Of a DNA stretch of 64,000 nt, positions 17,445-24,921 are shown in pieces. The stretch lies in the IMG/VR virus record IMGVR_UViG_3300030508_000022, positions 1 to 64,000 of that record. One strand, written 5' to 3'. The stretch comes from a virus. How positions within the stretch are numbered: the stretch's first letter is position 1; the number at the start of each line of letters is the position of its first letter. The notes under the pieces were generated by a model, which was not told the DNA's origin, did not search any database, and was given only the letters and a program-made list of their open reading frames with translations. Position numbers and translations under genes: made by a program.

Positions 17445-18997
17445 AAAAAATACTAACTACACTACTGTTCTTGGCCTTGTGCGCTACTGGATTCTCTCAG
17501 TCTAGTGCCCTTAATGTATCATCTACCTTAGCTGGAAATGCTGGGTACCAACCACTAATTGCAAGAGGTGTTACCAATGGATATGCACCGCTAAATAGCA
17601 ACGCACTGGTTCCGGGCACAAACCTATTCCCTGGTTTTGTGAGTGCAACTAATGGATCTTTTTGGGTAAAATCTGGATCTGGCCTAGCTGTTGTCCAGGG
17701 ACTTACATTTACATCTAATACAATCTCTATGTCTCACGTAAATGTTGGATTAATTGAGAATGATGCACTAACCCTATATGGTATCAGTTTAGATTCTGGA
17801 TTTAATCAGCCGATAGTTATTAGAGGTGGTCAGAGCACTATTTATTTTGCGACAGCACAAACAGTCGGTGCGGCAAACACTGGATATACTGGGTTCAGTT
17901 GGTCAATTAGTGGACCTGGAAACTTTTATTTGGGGTCTGGAACTATAACCGGAAACCTATCTCTCCCTTCTGCTAGTGCTTCAAACGGGCTTTCTATAAA
18001 CTTCAGTAATAGTGTGTTCTCATCTACAAATGACTTTGTTTTTACAAATGCAAATGTGATTGTGTCAAACCTAGGGACTAATGGGTTTTTTAACACAAAC
18101 TCAGCTGTAGTTTCCACCTATAGGAGTTATGCACTAAACTCAACGAGTGCCGACAATCTGTATGCGAGGGTGTATACAAACAATACGTGGCCACTTCTTC
18201 AGACATTCTCTGGAGGCATTGCATTGCCCTCGGCTCTGACTTTATCTAACGGTGGTACCGGTGGAACCAACCAAGTAACGGCTCAGTCATCCCTAGGACT
18301 ATCTATTGGAACAAATGTAGAAGCATATAGCTCGTCTTTAAATCAGATCGGCACTCTTGGTGTACCTACATCAAACTCTGTGCTTGTAGGCGGATCTACG
18401 AACTGGGTGCTACAAACCGCATCTCAATTTGTTGGCTCTCTTGGGTTGTCTATTGGTACAAACGTTCAGGCATTCAGCTCCAACCTAACAAGTGTTTCTG
18501 CTGTGGTCCCAACAAACAACTATGTACTCATTGGAGGTGTTTCTACAAATTGGACTAATGCATCACCAGCGTCTTTGGTTACGACCCTGGGGTTGAGTAT
18601 CGGAACAAATGTTCAAGCCTTTAATGCAAATCTTCAATCGATCTCTTCGATAGGGACCCCATCAGCAAATCAGTTCCTGGCTAGTATATCAAGCAGCTGG
18701 ACGGCTGTCTCTGGAAGTACTGCTAGGGCTGCAATGGGAGTTTCGATTGGTACTAATGTACAAGCCTATAGTTCTAATTTGCAAGCTATAGCTAGTGGAA
18801 CGCCAGTGCCACTTTCCCTTGGTGGAACTGGAGGAACAAATGCATCTAACTCTTTGGTGAACCTTGGTATTGGTAATGGGATAACAACCAATATTACTTT
18901 GATCTCTATTAGTACAACCAACACCGCAGCGTTTGTCACCAATACCATCGGGATCTCTAACGGCATAATCACCAACTGGACTCAAGTAGGACTGTAA
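17441..18997 (+). CDS. Repeat-bearing tail fibre with an N-terminal signal-peptide-like segment
   Basis: The 518-aa product opens with Lys-Lys and a 12-residue hydrophobic core (LTTLLFLALCATGFS) followed by small polar residues, a convincing signal peptide. The C-terminal half has four repeats of about 49 residues, each starting with a SIGTNVQAYSSNL-type unit (near bases 18300, 18450, 18594 and 18750), and two GGTGGTN motifs. Such repeats are common in tail fibres. A secretory signal is unusual for a virion protein assembled in the cytoplasm. It may be a displayed or acquired adhesin, or the hydrophobic N-terminus may anchor it to another tail part. Confidence 0.65.
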   Translation: MKKILTTLLFLALCATGFSQSSALNVSSTLAGNAGYQPLIARGVTNGYAPLNSNALVPGTNLFPGFVSATNGSFWVKSGSGLAVVQGLTFTSNTISMSHVNVGLIENDALTLYGISLDSGFNQPIVIRGGQSTIYFATAQTVGAANTGYTGFSWSISGPGNFYLGSGTITGNLSLPSASASNGLSINFSNSVFSSTNDFVFTNANVIVSNLGTNGFFNTNSAVVSTYRSYALNSTSADNLYARVYTNNTWPLLQTFSGGIALPSALTLSNGGTGGTNQVTAQSSLGLSIGTNVEAYSSSLNQIGTLGVPTSNSVLVGGSTNWVLQTASQFVGSLGLSIGTNVQAFSSNLTSVSAVVPTNNYVLIGGVSTNWTNASPASLVTTLGLSIGTNVQAFNANLQSISSIGTPSANQFLASISSSWTAVSGSTARAAMGVSIGTNVQAYSSNLQAIASGTPVPLSLGGTGGTNASNSLVNLGIGNGITTNITLISISTTNTAAFVTNTIGISNGIITNWTQVGL

Positions 18998-18998
18998 T

Positions 18999-19772
18999 AT
19001 GGAAATCTTTGAAGGCAACCTAGCTAATCCAAGCTCAATCATAATCCCAGGAGTACAAGCTCCAATAGGGGGCTCAGATCCCTTGTCCTACGGAATTGGT
19101 GAGTCGTTCCAGGTTTATGTACAATTCAAGCCTGGTACAAAACGACTATTGTTCACCATTAGTACAAGGTCATTCGGATCTAATTCGGTTGTGTTCCAGC
19201 AGATTGTATTTCCACAGAATGGTCAGGGTGGGATAGCAGAGTTCTCTGTTGGCGCTGATACGACATCAAGACTTTCTCCTGGTGTGTATTACTGGGACGT
19301 ATTCCAACTTAGAGATGATGGAAGTAAGGATGTGTGGTCTGCCTACAACACCGGTACGGTGAATATTGTCGAGTACCCATCCTCCTCTACTATCCAACTT
19401 CAGACTACTCCTACGACAAACACCATTGATGCATACCCATCTCAGACTAACACCCTGAATATGTACATCATCAATGGGTCTACATTCAGCAAGATAATCA
19501 CCTGGAATTCTGCAGGCGAGCCAGTCAATCTTACTGGGTATACTGCAGAGATGCTGATCAAGAATAGCTTAAGTAGCGACTCAGCGATCTTCACCCTTTC
19601 TACCAGCAATGAAAGAATTGCTCTTGGTGGCGAGGCCGGCACGATTGCTCTAAATATTTCTTCTGAAGATACATCCACTATTACAGTGGGAACATATGTA
19701 TATACCTTAACGCTGACAAGTGGTAGCACGGTTAAGAGACTTCTAGAGGGTACGATGTCTGTTACAAATTAG
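18999..19772 (+). CDS. BppU-like two-domain baseplate/fibre protein
   Basis: The 257-aa product has two beta-sandwich domains. Residues 1-125 carry an Ig-like pattern ending in YYWDVFQLRDDGSKDVW. Residues 140-257 resemble the BppU N-terminal domain (VNLTGYTAEMLIKN, then GTYVYTLTLTSGSTVKRLLEG), found in upper-baseplate proteins and fibres of many phages. It is the last gene of the tail operon and is followed by a promoter-like element and the RNA island. Confidence 0.6.
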   Translation: MEIFEGNLANPSSIIIPGVQAPIGGSDPLSYGIGESFQVYVQFKPGTKRLLFTISTRSFGSNSVVFQQIVFPQNGQGGIAEFSVGADTTSRLSPGVYYWDVFQLRDDGSKDVWSAYNTGTVNIVEYPSSSTIQLQTTPTTNTIDAYPSQTNTLNMYIINGSTFSKIITWNSAGEPVNLTGYTAEMLIKNSLSSDSAIFTLSTSNERIALGGEAGTIALNISSEDTSTITVGTYVYTLTLTSGSTVKRLLEGTMSVTN

Positions 19773-19776
19773 TAGA

Positions 19777-19819
19777 GGGGGGGGTATAAAAGTACTCCTG
19801 TTTTGCCATAATATATTGG
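19777..19819 (+). promoter_or_regulatory. Promoter-like element, copy A
   Basis: Eight G residues (19777-19784) are followed by TATAAAAG (19785-19792), CCTGTT (19797-19802) and CCATAATATATTGG (19806-19819). The same four blocks with identical spacing occur at 53896-53938. The position, after the last tail gene and before the RNA island, fits a promoter for the non-coding RNAs and tmRNA. TATAAAAG recalls T4 late promoters, while CATAAT could be a -10 box; which one is used cannot be told from sequence. Confidence 0.55.
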
Positions 19820-19820
19820 A

Positions 19821-20395
19821 GTTAGTAATTACATATTACCTCCAGAGATATCCCAATTTCAACTTTTAGGGTTCTAGCAGGAATGCAAGTTCTGCTACCT
19901 AAAAGTTGACACCCTAGCCAGCCCCATCTCACAGGGGTGAGGCCGACACCTAAGACCCAGAGCGAAGACTGGCGAGAGTAATGTCGTTTAGAGCTTGCAA
20001 ATCTATATAGGGTGGGGAACAATTTGTGGGGGCAACGAAGAAGGAGAAAACGACTCTATGTTTTTAGCATAAAACCTACTTCAATGCCCCCACTCCAAAT
20101 TTAGAGAATCTCAAGCACAAAGAGTGCGTATATCCCGGTGTGCTTATACGTAAGTTCGTGCGTGAGGTTGGCAGGCGCTAAAGTGGGACGTAACCGACTT
20201 TACCGCGCTATGTGAAGGATACCAAATTCTAGAATGAGGGTATATATCATAGAGGGAGCTTCTCCTGTTGTATCATTATGTTTATGAACTCAGTGAATAG
20301 GTTGGTTAGGAATGCTTCCATAAGGAAGTATCGCAAAAGCCAATACTATTCGGTTTACAATCCCAGGTAATTCTGGGATAGTAGTAGAAGATTTA
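19821..20395 (+). ncRNA. Structured non-coding region upstream of the tmRNA
   Basis: About 575 bases hold no convincing gene but many stems. There is a composite hairpin at 19860-19908 (11-bp CAACTTTTAGG stem plus inner TAGCAG/CTGCTA). A 9-bp stem GTGGGGGCA 20026-20034 pairs with 20085-20093. An H-type pseudoknot pairs 20114-20119 with 20139-20144, and 20127-20132 with 20145-20150. There is also a hairpin with TAAAGT/ACTTTA arms near 20200, and one with ATCCCAG/CTGGGAT arms near 20360. It lies directly before the tmRNA and behind promoter-like copy A. Large ornate phage RNAs such as ROOL or GOLLD have similar size and setting, but identity is not shown. Confidence 0.5.
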
Positions 20396-20829
20396 GGGGG
20401 CGCAAGGATTCGACATTGAAATCTGAGACACAACCCACACGTAGAGGATATCAGTTGGCCTCTTTAATCATCTGGTAAAAAGACTAAATGCAGCTACTAT
20501 TCGTAATGCAGCTACGTCGATCCGATCAGCAATGGTCAATGCAGCCGAGGTTCTCTTCAGCAATGAAGATTCCTACGAGCTCGCAGCTGCCTAATAAGCA
20601 GGATCGCTCATAGCGTCACGGTTCAGGGACGCCCGATGCCCAGAACTTCAAAAGGGCACCTCAATTGCTTAATGAGGGTTCAGCCAAGCATGCATCAATT
20701 GCGTTAAGTTGAAAACCTGGGCCCTGTAGTTGTTCATCGCTACAGCCCTTGATTAGATGAACGAAGCGTGTATAAAGGTTAGTTGAAGATTACAGTGGAC
20801 ACGACTATCGTATGTCGTCGCCTCCACCA
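20396..20829 (+). ncRNA. ssrA: tmRNA (transfer-messenger RNA)
   Basis: The 5' end GGGGGCG (20396-20402) pairs with CGCCTCC (20819-20825), followed by discriminator A and an encoded CCA (20827-20829). The conserved GGATTCGAC lies at 20407-20415. A T-arm is formed by ACGAC (20801-20805) and GTCGT (20814-20818). After a GGTAAAAAGACTAA segment, a tag frame begins at about 20487-20490 and ends in SNEDSYELAAA before tandem TAA stops (20592-20597). The tag of 34-35 residues is long. Downstream hairpins fit the usual pseudoknot chain. tmRNA rescues stalled ribosomes and tags their products for proteolysis. A one-piece phage-encoded copy could replace or modify the host's. Confidence 0.93.
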
Positions 20830-20887
20830 TTTATCTCCATCAAGTTCTGTTGACTGCTTCTCCATAATGTGATTTAATAATTGAGAC

Positions 20888-21529
20888 ATGAAAAACTCAA
20901 TTAAAATAATTTGCCATTACTGTGATGAACCAGCCTACAAACCCAAGGGAGAAATAAGTAGGCAAATTAGAAAGGGGGCAGACAAGTTCTTCTGCTCCCT
21001 TTCTTGTTCTGCAAGCTATAGGAACTCAATAAGACCAAATAGGGTAGTAGAAATACATGCAGTGTGTCCACATTGCAAAAAGGAGTTTGATACAGTTTCT
21101 GGTAAGAATAGAAAAACTTTTTGTACCCCAAGCTGTGCATCAAGGGGGAGTATAACTGAAAATAGATTAGAGGGTAACGCCAGGGGTGGTAGGGCTACGT
21201 GTGGAACAAACCTTATTTCGGTTGAAGAAACTCTAAAAAAGAGAGAGGCATGGAAATATGTACGCCTGAAAGATTTTCTTGAATTTCAAAAAGAAGCGTA
21301 TGAGTTTGAGTACAGGATCCCTACCCTTGACTTTGTCCACGACCTTGCTCTAATAAACAGAAAAATAGTTGTAGAGTTTGATGGAGACGAGCACGAAAGC
21401 ATGAAAGCAGAGGACTCTTACAGAGATGGTATTTTGCGTAGCTCTGGGTGGTCAGTATTTAGGATACCAACCAAAAGCAATGCAGTTATTCCACCAGAAG
21501 TTCTTTACCCAATTTTAAAACAAAATTAA
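20888..21529 (+). CDS. Putative homing endonuclease with two CxxC zinc modules and a Vsr/DUF559-like nuclease domain
   Basis: The 213-aa protein has two zinc-ribbon-like modules: CHYC near residue 9 with CSLSC near 38, and CPHC near 60 with CTPSC near 78. The C-terminal 80 residues show the very-short-patch-repair/DUF559 pattern of PD-(D/E)xK nucleases: DFVHDLALINRKIVVEFDGD, a conserved His, RDGILRSSGW and a final VFRIP. Such free-standing nucleases spread by homing. It sits between the tmRNA and the tRNA-like gene, a common location for homing endonucleases in phages. Confidence 0.65.
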   Translation: MKNSIKIICHYCDEPAYKPKGEISRQIRKGADKFFCSLSCSASYRNSIRPNRVVEIHAVCPHCKKEFDTVSGKNRKTFCTPSCASRGSITENRLEGNARGGRATCGTNLISVEETLKKREAWKYVRLKDFLEFQKEAYEFEYRIPTLDFVHDLALINRKIVVEFDGDEHESMKAEDSYRDGILRSSGWSVFRIPTKSNAVIPPEVLYPILKQN

Positions 21530-21805
21530 GGGAGTCGAGACCCAAACCGACTTGAGCTTTCCCAGCTCTTGTAGGTTAACCTCCAGTCCCTTGTCCAATA
21601 CCATGGACTGGGACTGGACAATTTCTGCAGAAAGAAAGCTCATTGGCACTTCCCTGGTGGGCTGCCGATCAAGAGGGGTACAAGTCCCAACACCAGGCCA
21701 ATTTATCTCGAAAGAGATAAAGCTACGGTCATTGAGGGGTCTACAACTGATAAGGCCGAGTCCCTCGTCTTTGAAGGTAGATAGCGACCTGAGCCGTAGT
21801 ATGAT
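21530..21805 (+). ncRNA. Structured non-coding region with tRNA-like fragments
   Basis: Several long pairings are visible. 21530-21590 forms three hairpins (AGTCG/CGACT, GAGC/GCTC, AGGT/ACCT) closed by GGG/CCC, resembling a degraded tRNA. CCAGTCCC (21583-21590) also pairs with GGGACTGG downstream. ATTGGC/GCCAAT and CCTGGTG/CACCAGG enclose a T-arm-like GGGGTACAAGTCCC near 21680. CTACGG/CCGTAG closes a domain at about 21720-21800 with a GAGGG/CCCTC arm inside. None folds into a canonical tRNA by eye. They may be decayed tRNAs or parts of one larger RNA. Confidence 0.4.
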
Positions 21806-21808
21806 TTT

Positions 21809-21880
21809 CTGGGATCGTCTAATGATAAGACACCTTGTGTAAGCAGGGAAATCCGAGGTTCAATTCCTTCGTCCCAGCCA
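21809..21880 (+). tRNA. tRNA or tRNA-like gene, Gln-type body, anticodon uncertain
   Basis: CTGGGAT (21809-21815) pairs with GTCCCAG (21871-21877), and a CCA follows when aligned as in Gln tRNAs. The D-arm is GTCT/AGAC, and the T-arm contains GAGGTTCAATTCC. The whole strongly resembles bacterial tRNA-Gln bodies. The anticodon stem CCTTG/CAGGG leaves only six loop bases (TGTAAG). Pushing the loop to seven bases gives GTA but costs a closing pair. The T-stem carries an extra T. It is either a diverged functional tRNA or a recent pseudogene. Confidence 0.55.
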
Positions 21881-21905
21881 ATTTCCCTGGGGAGGGAAAA
21901 CACCT

Positions 21906-22227
21906 CTGCGGTTTAGAAATACACTGTGAAAAAACTGTAGTAAATTAAAACACAAAAGTTTTTGTTTACTGGTGAACGGTTTTGTTGTGCTCTAAATCGC
22001 AGAACCTTTTTGCTTTGATTTATTCAAAGCGAAACCCTGGTCAGGGTCTTGTTGGGTATAACAAGATACAACCAAAATCCCACTCCCCCTTGCCTCGGGG
22101 GGTGGGATCCACTTTCTGTAAAAAGTAATACCTACCCCTTAGGGGAAAAACAAAAAGCTCACAAAACCAACCATACCCCACGCGAGTGGGTCGCCCGAAT
22201 CAGAATCCATACAAGCGGATTTTGATT
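21906..22227. terminator. Cluster of strong hairpins closing the RNA island
   Basis: A 12-bp stem joins CTGCGGTTTAGA (21906-21917) to TCTAAATCGCAG (21991-22002) and is followed by CCTTTTTG. A second hairpin, ATCCCACTCCCCC with GGGGGGTGGGAT, spans 22077-22108. CCCAC-GCGA-GTGGG spans 22177-22190. GAATCAGAATCC pairs with GGATTTTGATTC in 22196-22227. The cluster lies between the end of the plus-strand RNA island and the 3' end of minus-strand genes, so it probably ends transcription from both sides. No gene is seen between 21881 and 22304. Confidence 0.5.
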
Positions 22228-22304
22228 CAATCAAAAGCGACCTGCTGCGTTGGGGATGGATTCCTGTACACCAGAACTGTGTGCTTTTTGTTAGATGCTG
22301 GAGA

Positions 22305-23006
22305 TTAGGAACCGTACACAGGGTCGCCCTTGTATTTACTCGAAACCGATTTTATCTCGTCTGATAGGGCTTCTGTTATATCGTGGATGTCCCCTTTGGA
22401 CAGCCAAGGTAAAGCATTGATTTGCTTAAAGAGCGTTAGGGCTTGGTCCCGAATATACTCCTGCAATAGACCCATCTGGTAGCTTGTCTGAGCATCCTGC
22501 TTTGCGTGCTCAGATTCTCCATCCACATATTTCTCTGGAAGTTTGGCAAAGTGCAATTGGATAGGCGCTGACTCAAATCCCTCCTGATCCAGGATAGTAC
22601 CAACGAGTGCTGCAATGTCAGGAGAAAAGTGTTCATCTCCTTTTTCCTCATTAAGGCTGACCTCTATGATCCCCCAGACAAATTCCGCTACCGTCATCTC
22701 TGCGATGTCGTTGGGGTCGTTCTCTCCATTGAGGGTAGAACAAATAGCGTTGAAAGCTACCCAATCGTTGTGGAAGCTATCGCTAGTAATCGCGGCAATG
22801 ATAGCATGAAGGCGATCCAAGTTCTCTTCATCAATATCGACATCAAGCTTGTCCTTGAACTCCATTGCGAGAGTCTCGGGTTCCCAGGTGTAGATATCTG
22901 TTCCGAAGAAGTGTAGGGCGATAGCATGGGATACGGTAGCCATCGTGCCAGCGCGAGCCATAATAGCCCCGCAGACCTCTTGGTCTTTAGACTTGTGGAG
23001 TAACAT
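22305..23006 (-). CDS. Unknown protein (233 aa)
   Basis: This minus-strand gene starts at a TAATG overlap with the stop of the gene to its right, so the two are coupled. The protein is acidic and mostly helical, with a run of Asp/Glu around residues 50-65 (KLDVDIDEENLDRL) and a C-terminal helix with KSVSSKYKG. No signal peptide, membrane segment or metal site is seen and no family is recognised. Its setting next to a possible head-associated gene and the terminase suggests a packaging or head role, by inference only. Confidence 0.55.
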   Translation of the reverse strand: MLLHKSKDQEVCGAIMARAGTMATVSHAIALHFFGTDIYTWEPETLAMEFKDKLDVDIDEENLDRLHAIIAAITSDSFHNDWVAFNAICSTLNGENDPNDIAEMTVAEFVWGIIEVSLNEEKGDEHFSPDIAALVGTILDQEGFESAPIQLHFAKLPEKYVDGESEHAKQDAQTSYQMGLLQEYIRDQALTLFKQINALPWLSKGDIHDITEALSDEIKSVSSKYKGDPVYGS

Positions 23007-24019
23007 TACAGGTAGGACGAAAGACGAGTACGCTCATCTTCGCTTAGGCTAGCCAGCTTTGATGGATTGTATTCATCTGTCCCAACCCCAACAAGTTTGG
23101 CGGACTCTTCAGAAAGGGCAAGCTTGAGCACGCCCTGTGGAATTTCGGAAAGCTCTTCATAAGAATAAGAGTCTCCACCAAGATCTACTACTGATGCAAG
23201 CTTTTCTGCTTCTGCACGAGGAGTATTAAAGACGCTAGCAAATGGGTCCTGGATGGACTTCCCGTAGTGGCGAGCCAGAGAGTGCTTCTTGTCAAAGATC
23301 TCCAGAAGCTGTGCCACCTTGAACATACCATTGATATCCTTGTCGTCAGATTCAATTAGGTCGTCTGCGATCTTGCAGAGAGCAACCTTTTCGCTGTTGT
23401 CGTGAATTCTAACGGCACGAGCTTTGATCTCCTGAGCGACCTTCTCTGTGTTAGGGATATTCAGTCCTGCGACCTGTAGGATGCGCTCTGGGATCTCAAT
23501 GTCGTAAGAAGCCATCTTGTCGGCGATCTGCTTTGCACAGGAAACTTTCTGACTAAAATCAAATGTTCCAAATAGGTCATTCACAAAGTACTTAGCAAAC
23601 TTCTTCAGAGACTCCCCGCTACATCCATCAAATACACGAGTGATGTTGTCTACTCCAGTAACGGTAATTGCCCAATCCTGATAGACAACCGCAGCGGTCT
23701 TTGAGTTCTCTTCAGAGAGATCAGCAGCCAGCTCCTCTACCTCTTTTGAGATATTGAAAAGCTGAGCTGCTTTGACGATCCTCTCTTCTACACTAGCACT
23801 CTTTTCGTTTGCCCCATAGTAGTAGGCAGCGCTAACATAAACGTTGCCGGCATCGGTAAGTGGAAGTGATCGGGAATCAGAGTCTGCAAAGGCGGAGTCT
23901 GGAAGAGACTGAAGGTATTCAGAATCGAGCGTCTCAGCTTCCTTAGCGAAAGAAGGAACTTCCCTATTCTGGAAAATCTTAATAAAATTGTGGCCAAAGT
24001 CAGTGTAGAAGTCTTTCAT
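23006..24019 (-). CDS. Unknown phage protein with a prohead-associated-type segment (337 aa)
   Basis: A frame exists from a TTG at 24052, but the ATG at 24019 (MKDFYTDFGH) or 24031 is more plausible. Residues about 40-70 (LPDSAFADSDSRSLPLTDAG) followed by VYVSAAYYY resemble a short segment common in phage proteins near heads, in which an FA..RxLPL motif precedes a helix. The rest is helical and rich in Ala, Glu and Lys with no catalytic motif. It is the first gene of a two-gene minus-strand unit and is divergent from the next plus-strand gene. Confidence 0.55.
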   Translation of the reverse strand: MKDFYTDFGHNFIKIFQNREVPSFAKEAETLDSEYLQSLPDSAFADSDSRSLPLTDAGNVYVSAAYYYGANEKSASVEERIVKAAQLFNISKEVEELAADLSEENSKTAAVVYQDWAITVTGVDNITRVFDGCSGESLKKFAKYFVNDLFGTFDFSQKVSCAKQIADKMASYDIEIPERILQVAGLNIPNTEKVAQEIKARAVRIHDNSEKVALCKIADDLIESDDKDINGMFKVAQLLEIFDKKHSLARHYGKSIQDPFASVFNTPRAEAEKLASVVDLGGDSYSYEELSEIPQGVLKLALSEESAKLVGVGTDEYNPSKLASLSEDERTRLSSYL

Positions 24020-24085
24020 GATGATTACCATAAATTTATCCAAACTCACCAACTATTGCAAGTTTCTTCCTAAAATATAACAATT

Positions 24086-24874
24086 ATGACTCACATACCT
24101 AAGTCACTTATCCCAATGCCACCGCCACCGTGCAAGATAGTTCAGAAAAAAAATCCTGTACCCGATGATGTAAGGAGGAGGCGAGATAATTATAATCTAA
24201 GGGCTAGAATTCAGAGGCATAACGACCTCTTAAATACATTCATATCTCCAGGGGCCATAGCAGTTGCTAGGTTAGGGTTGGTTCCTAAGCACCTAGATGC
24301 CCCCTTCACACGGGCAGAGATCAAGAAATATATCACTGAGTGTAATACTATATTCTATCACTCCACGTGGGCGAAACCCAACAGCTATAAAGATGTAATG
24401 AATGGGCCAATTTTTGACCTGGATTTACCCCGACTAAAGATGCCCATAAGCCCAGACCTAGAGAGACCCGCTACAGACGGACTAATAAAACTTGAGAATA
24501 AGTATGTTATGTCAATCAAAGATCTTCAAAGATGGTTCTATCAGGGATTTAAGCGGTATATGTTTAAAGTGATTCATGAGAATACTCTATACTCATGCGG
24601 AGGTGAGTGGGCTTTAATGTATGAATCAGAGATACTTGCCTCTTTCCCAGAATTGCTCATTTATCCAGGGAGAAAAAGAATTTGGTATCTAGTCCAGATA
24701 ACTAGAGATACTGACTTATCAATAATCGAAGTTAGTATATACAGTCCAGACTATTACCCCATACTAAGTATAGGTACGACTCTGGGTGAGGGTAGCGTAA
24801 TTCCAGAAGAGTATAGGGCTTGGTGGAACCAAGCTGTCTTACCACTACCACCAGATAGAATAGTAGTTGATTAA
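24086..24874 (+). CDS. Unknown protein (262 aa)
   Basis: The gene begins at an ATG about 65 bases from the divergent minus-strand start, so that short gap must hold promoters for both. The N-terminus is Pro-rich (SLIPMPPPP), then very basic (DDVRRRRDNYNLRARIQRHN); the C-terminal half is mixed alpha/beta with a WALMYESE segment. No family is recognised. Confidence 0.55.
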   Translation: MTHIPKSLIPMPPPPCKIVQKKNPVPDDVRRRRDNYNLRARIQRHNDLLNTFISPGAIAVARLGLVPKHLDAPFTRAEIKKYITECNTIFYHSTWAKPNSYKDVMNGPIFDLDLPRLKMPISPDLERPATDGLIKLENKYVMSIKDLQRWFYQGFKRYMFKVIHENTLYSCGGEWALMYESEILASFPELLIYPGRKRIWYLVQITRDTDLSIIEVSIYSPDYYPILSIGTTLGEGSVIPEEYRAWWNQAVLPLPPDRIVVD

Positions 24875-24921
24875 GTAAGTCAAATAATTCACGAATAAAT
24901 ACACCAAACAAACAAAATATT

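Noticed and set aside
21530-21880. Group I intron interrupting a tRNA
   Set aside because: The conserved P7/P3 core elements were not found, and the tRNA halves do not join to a standard tRNA.
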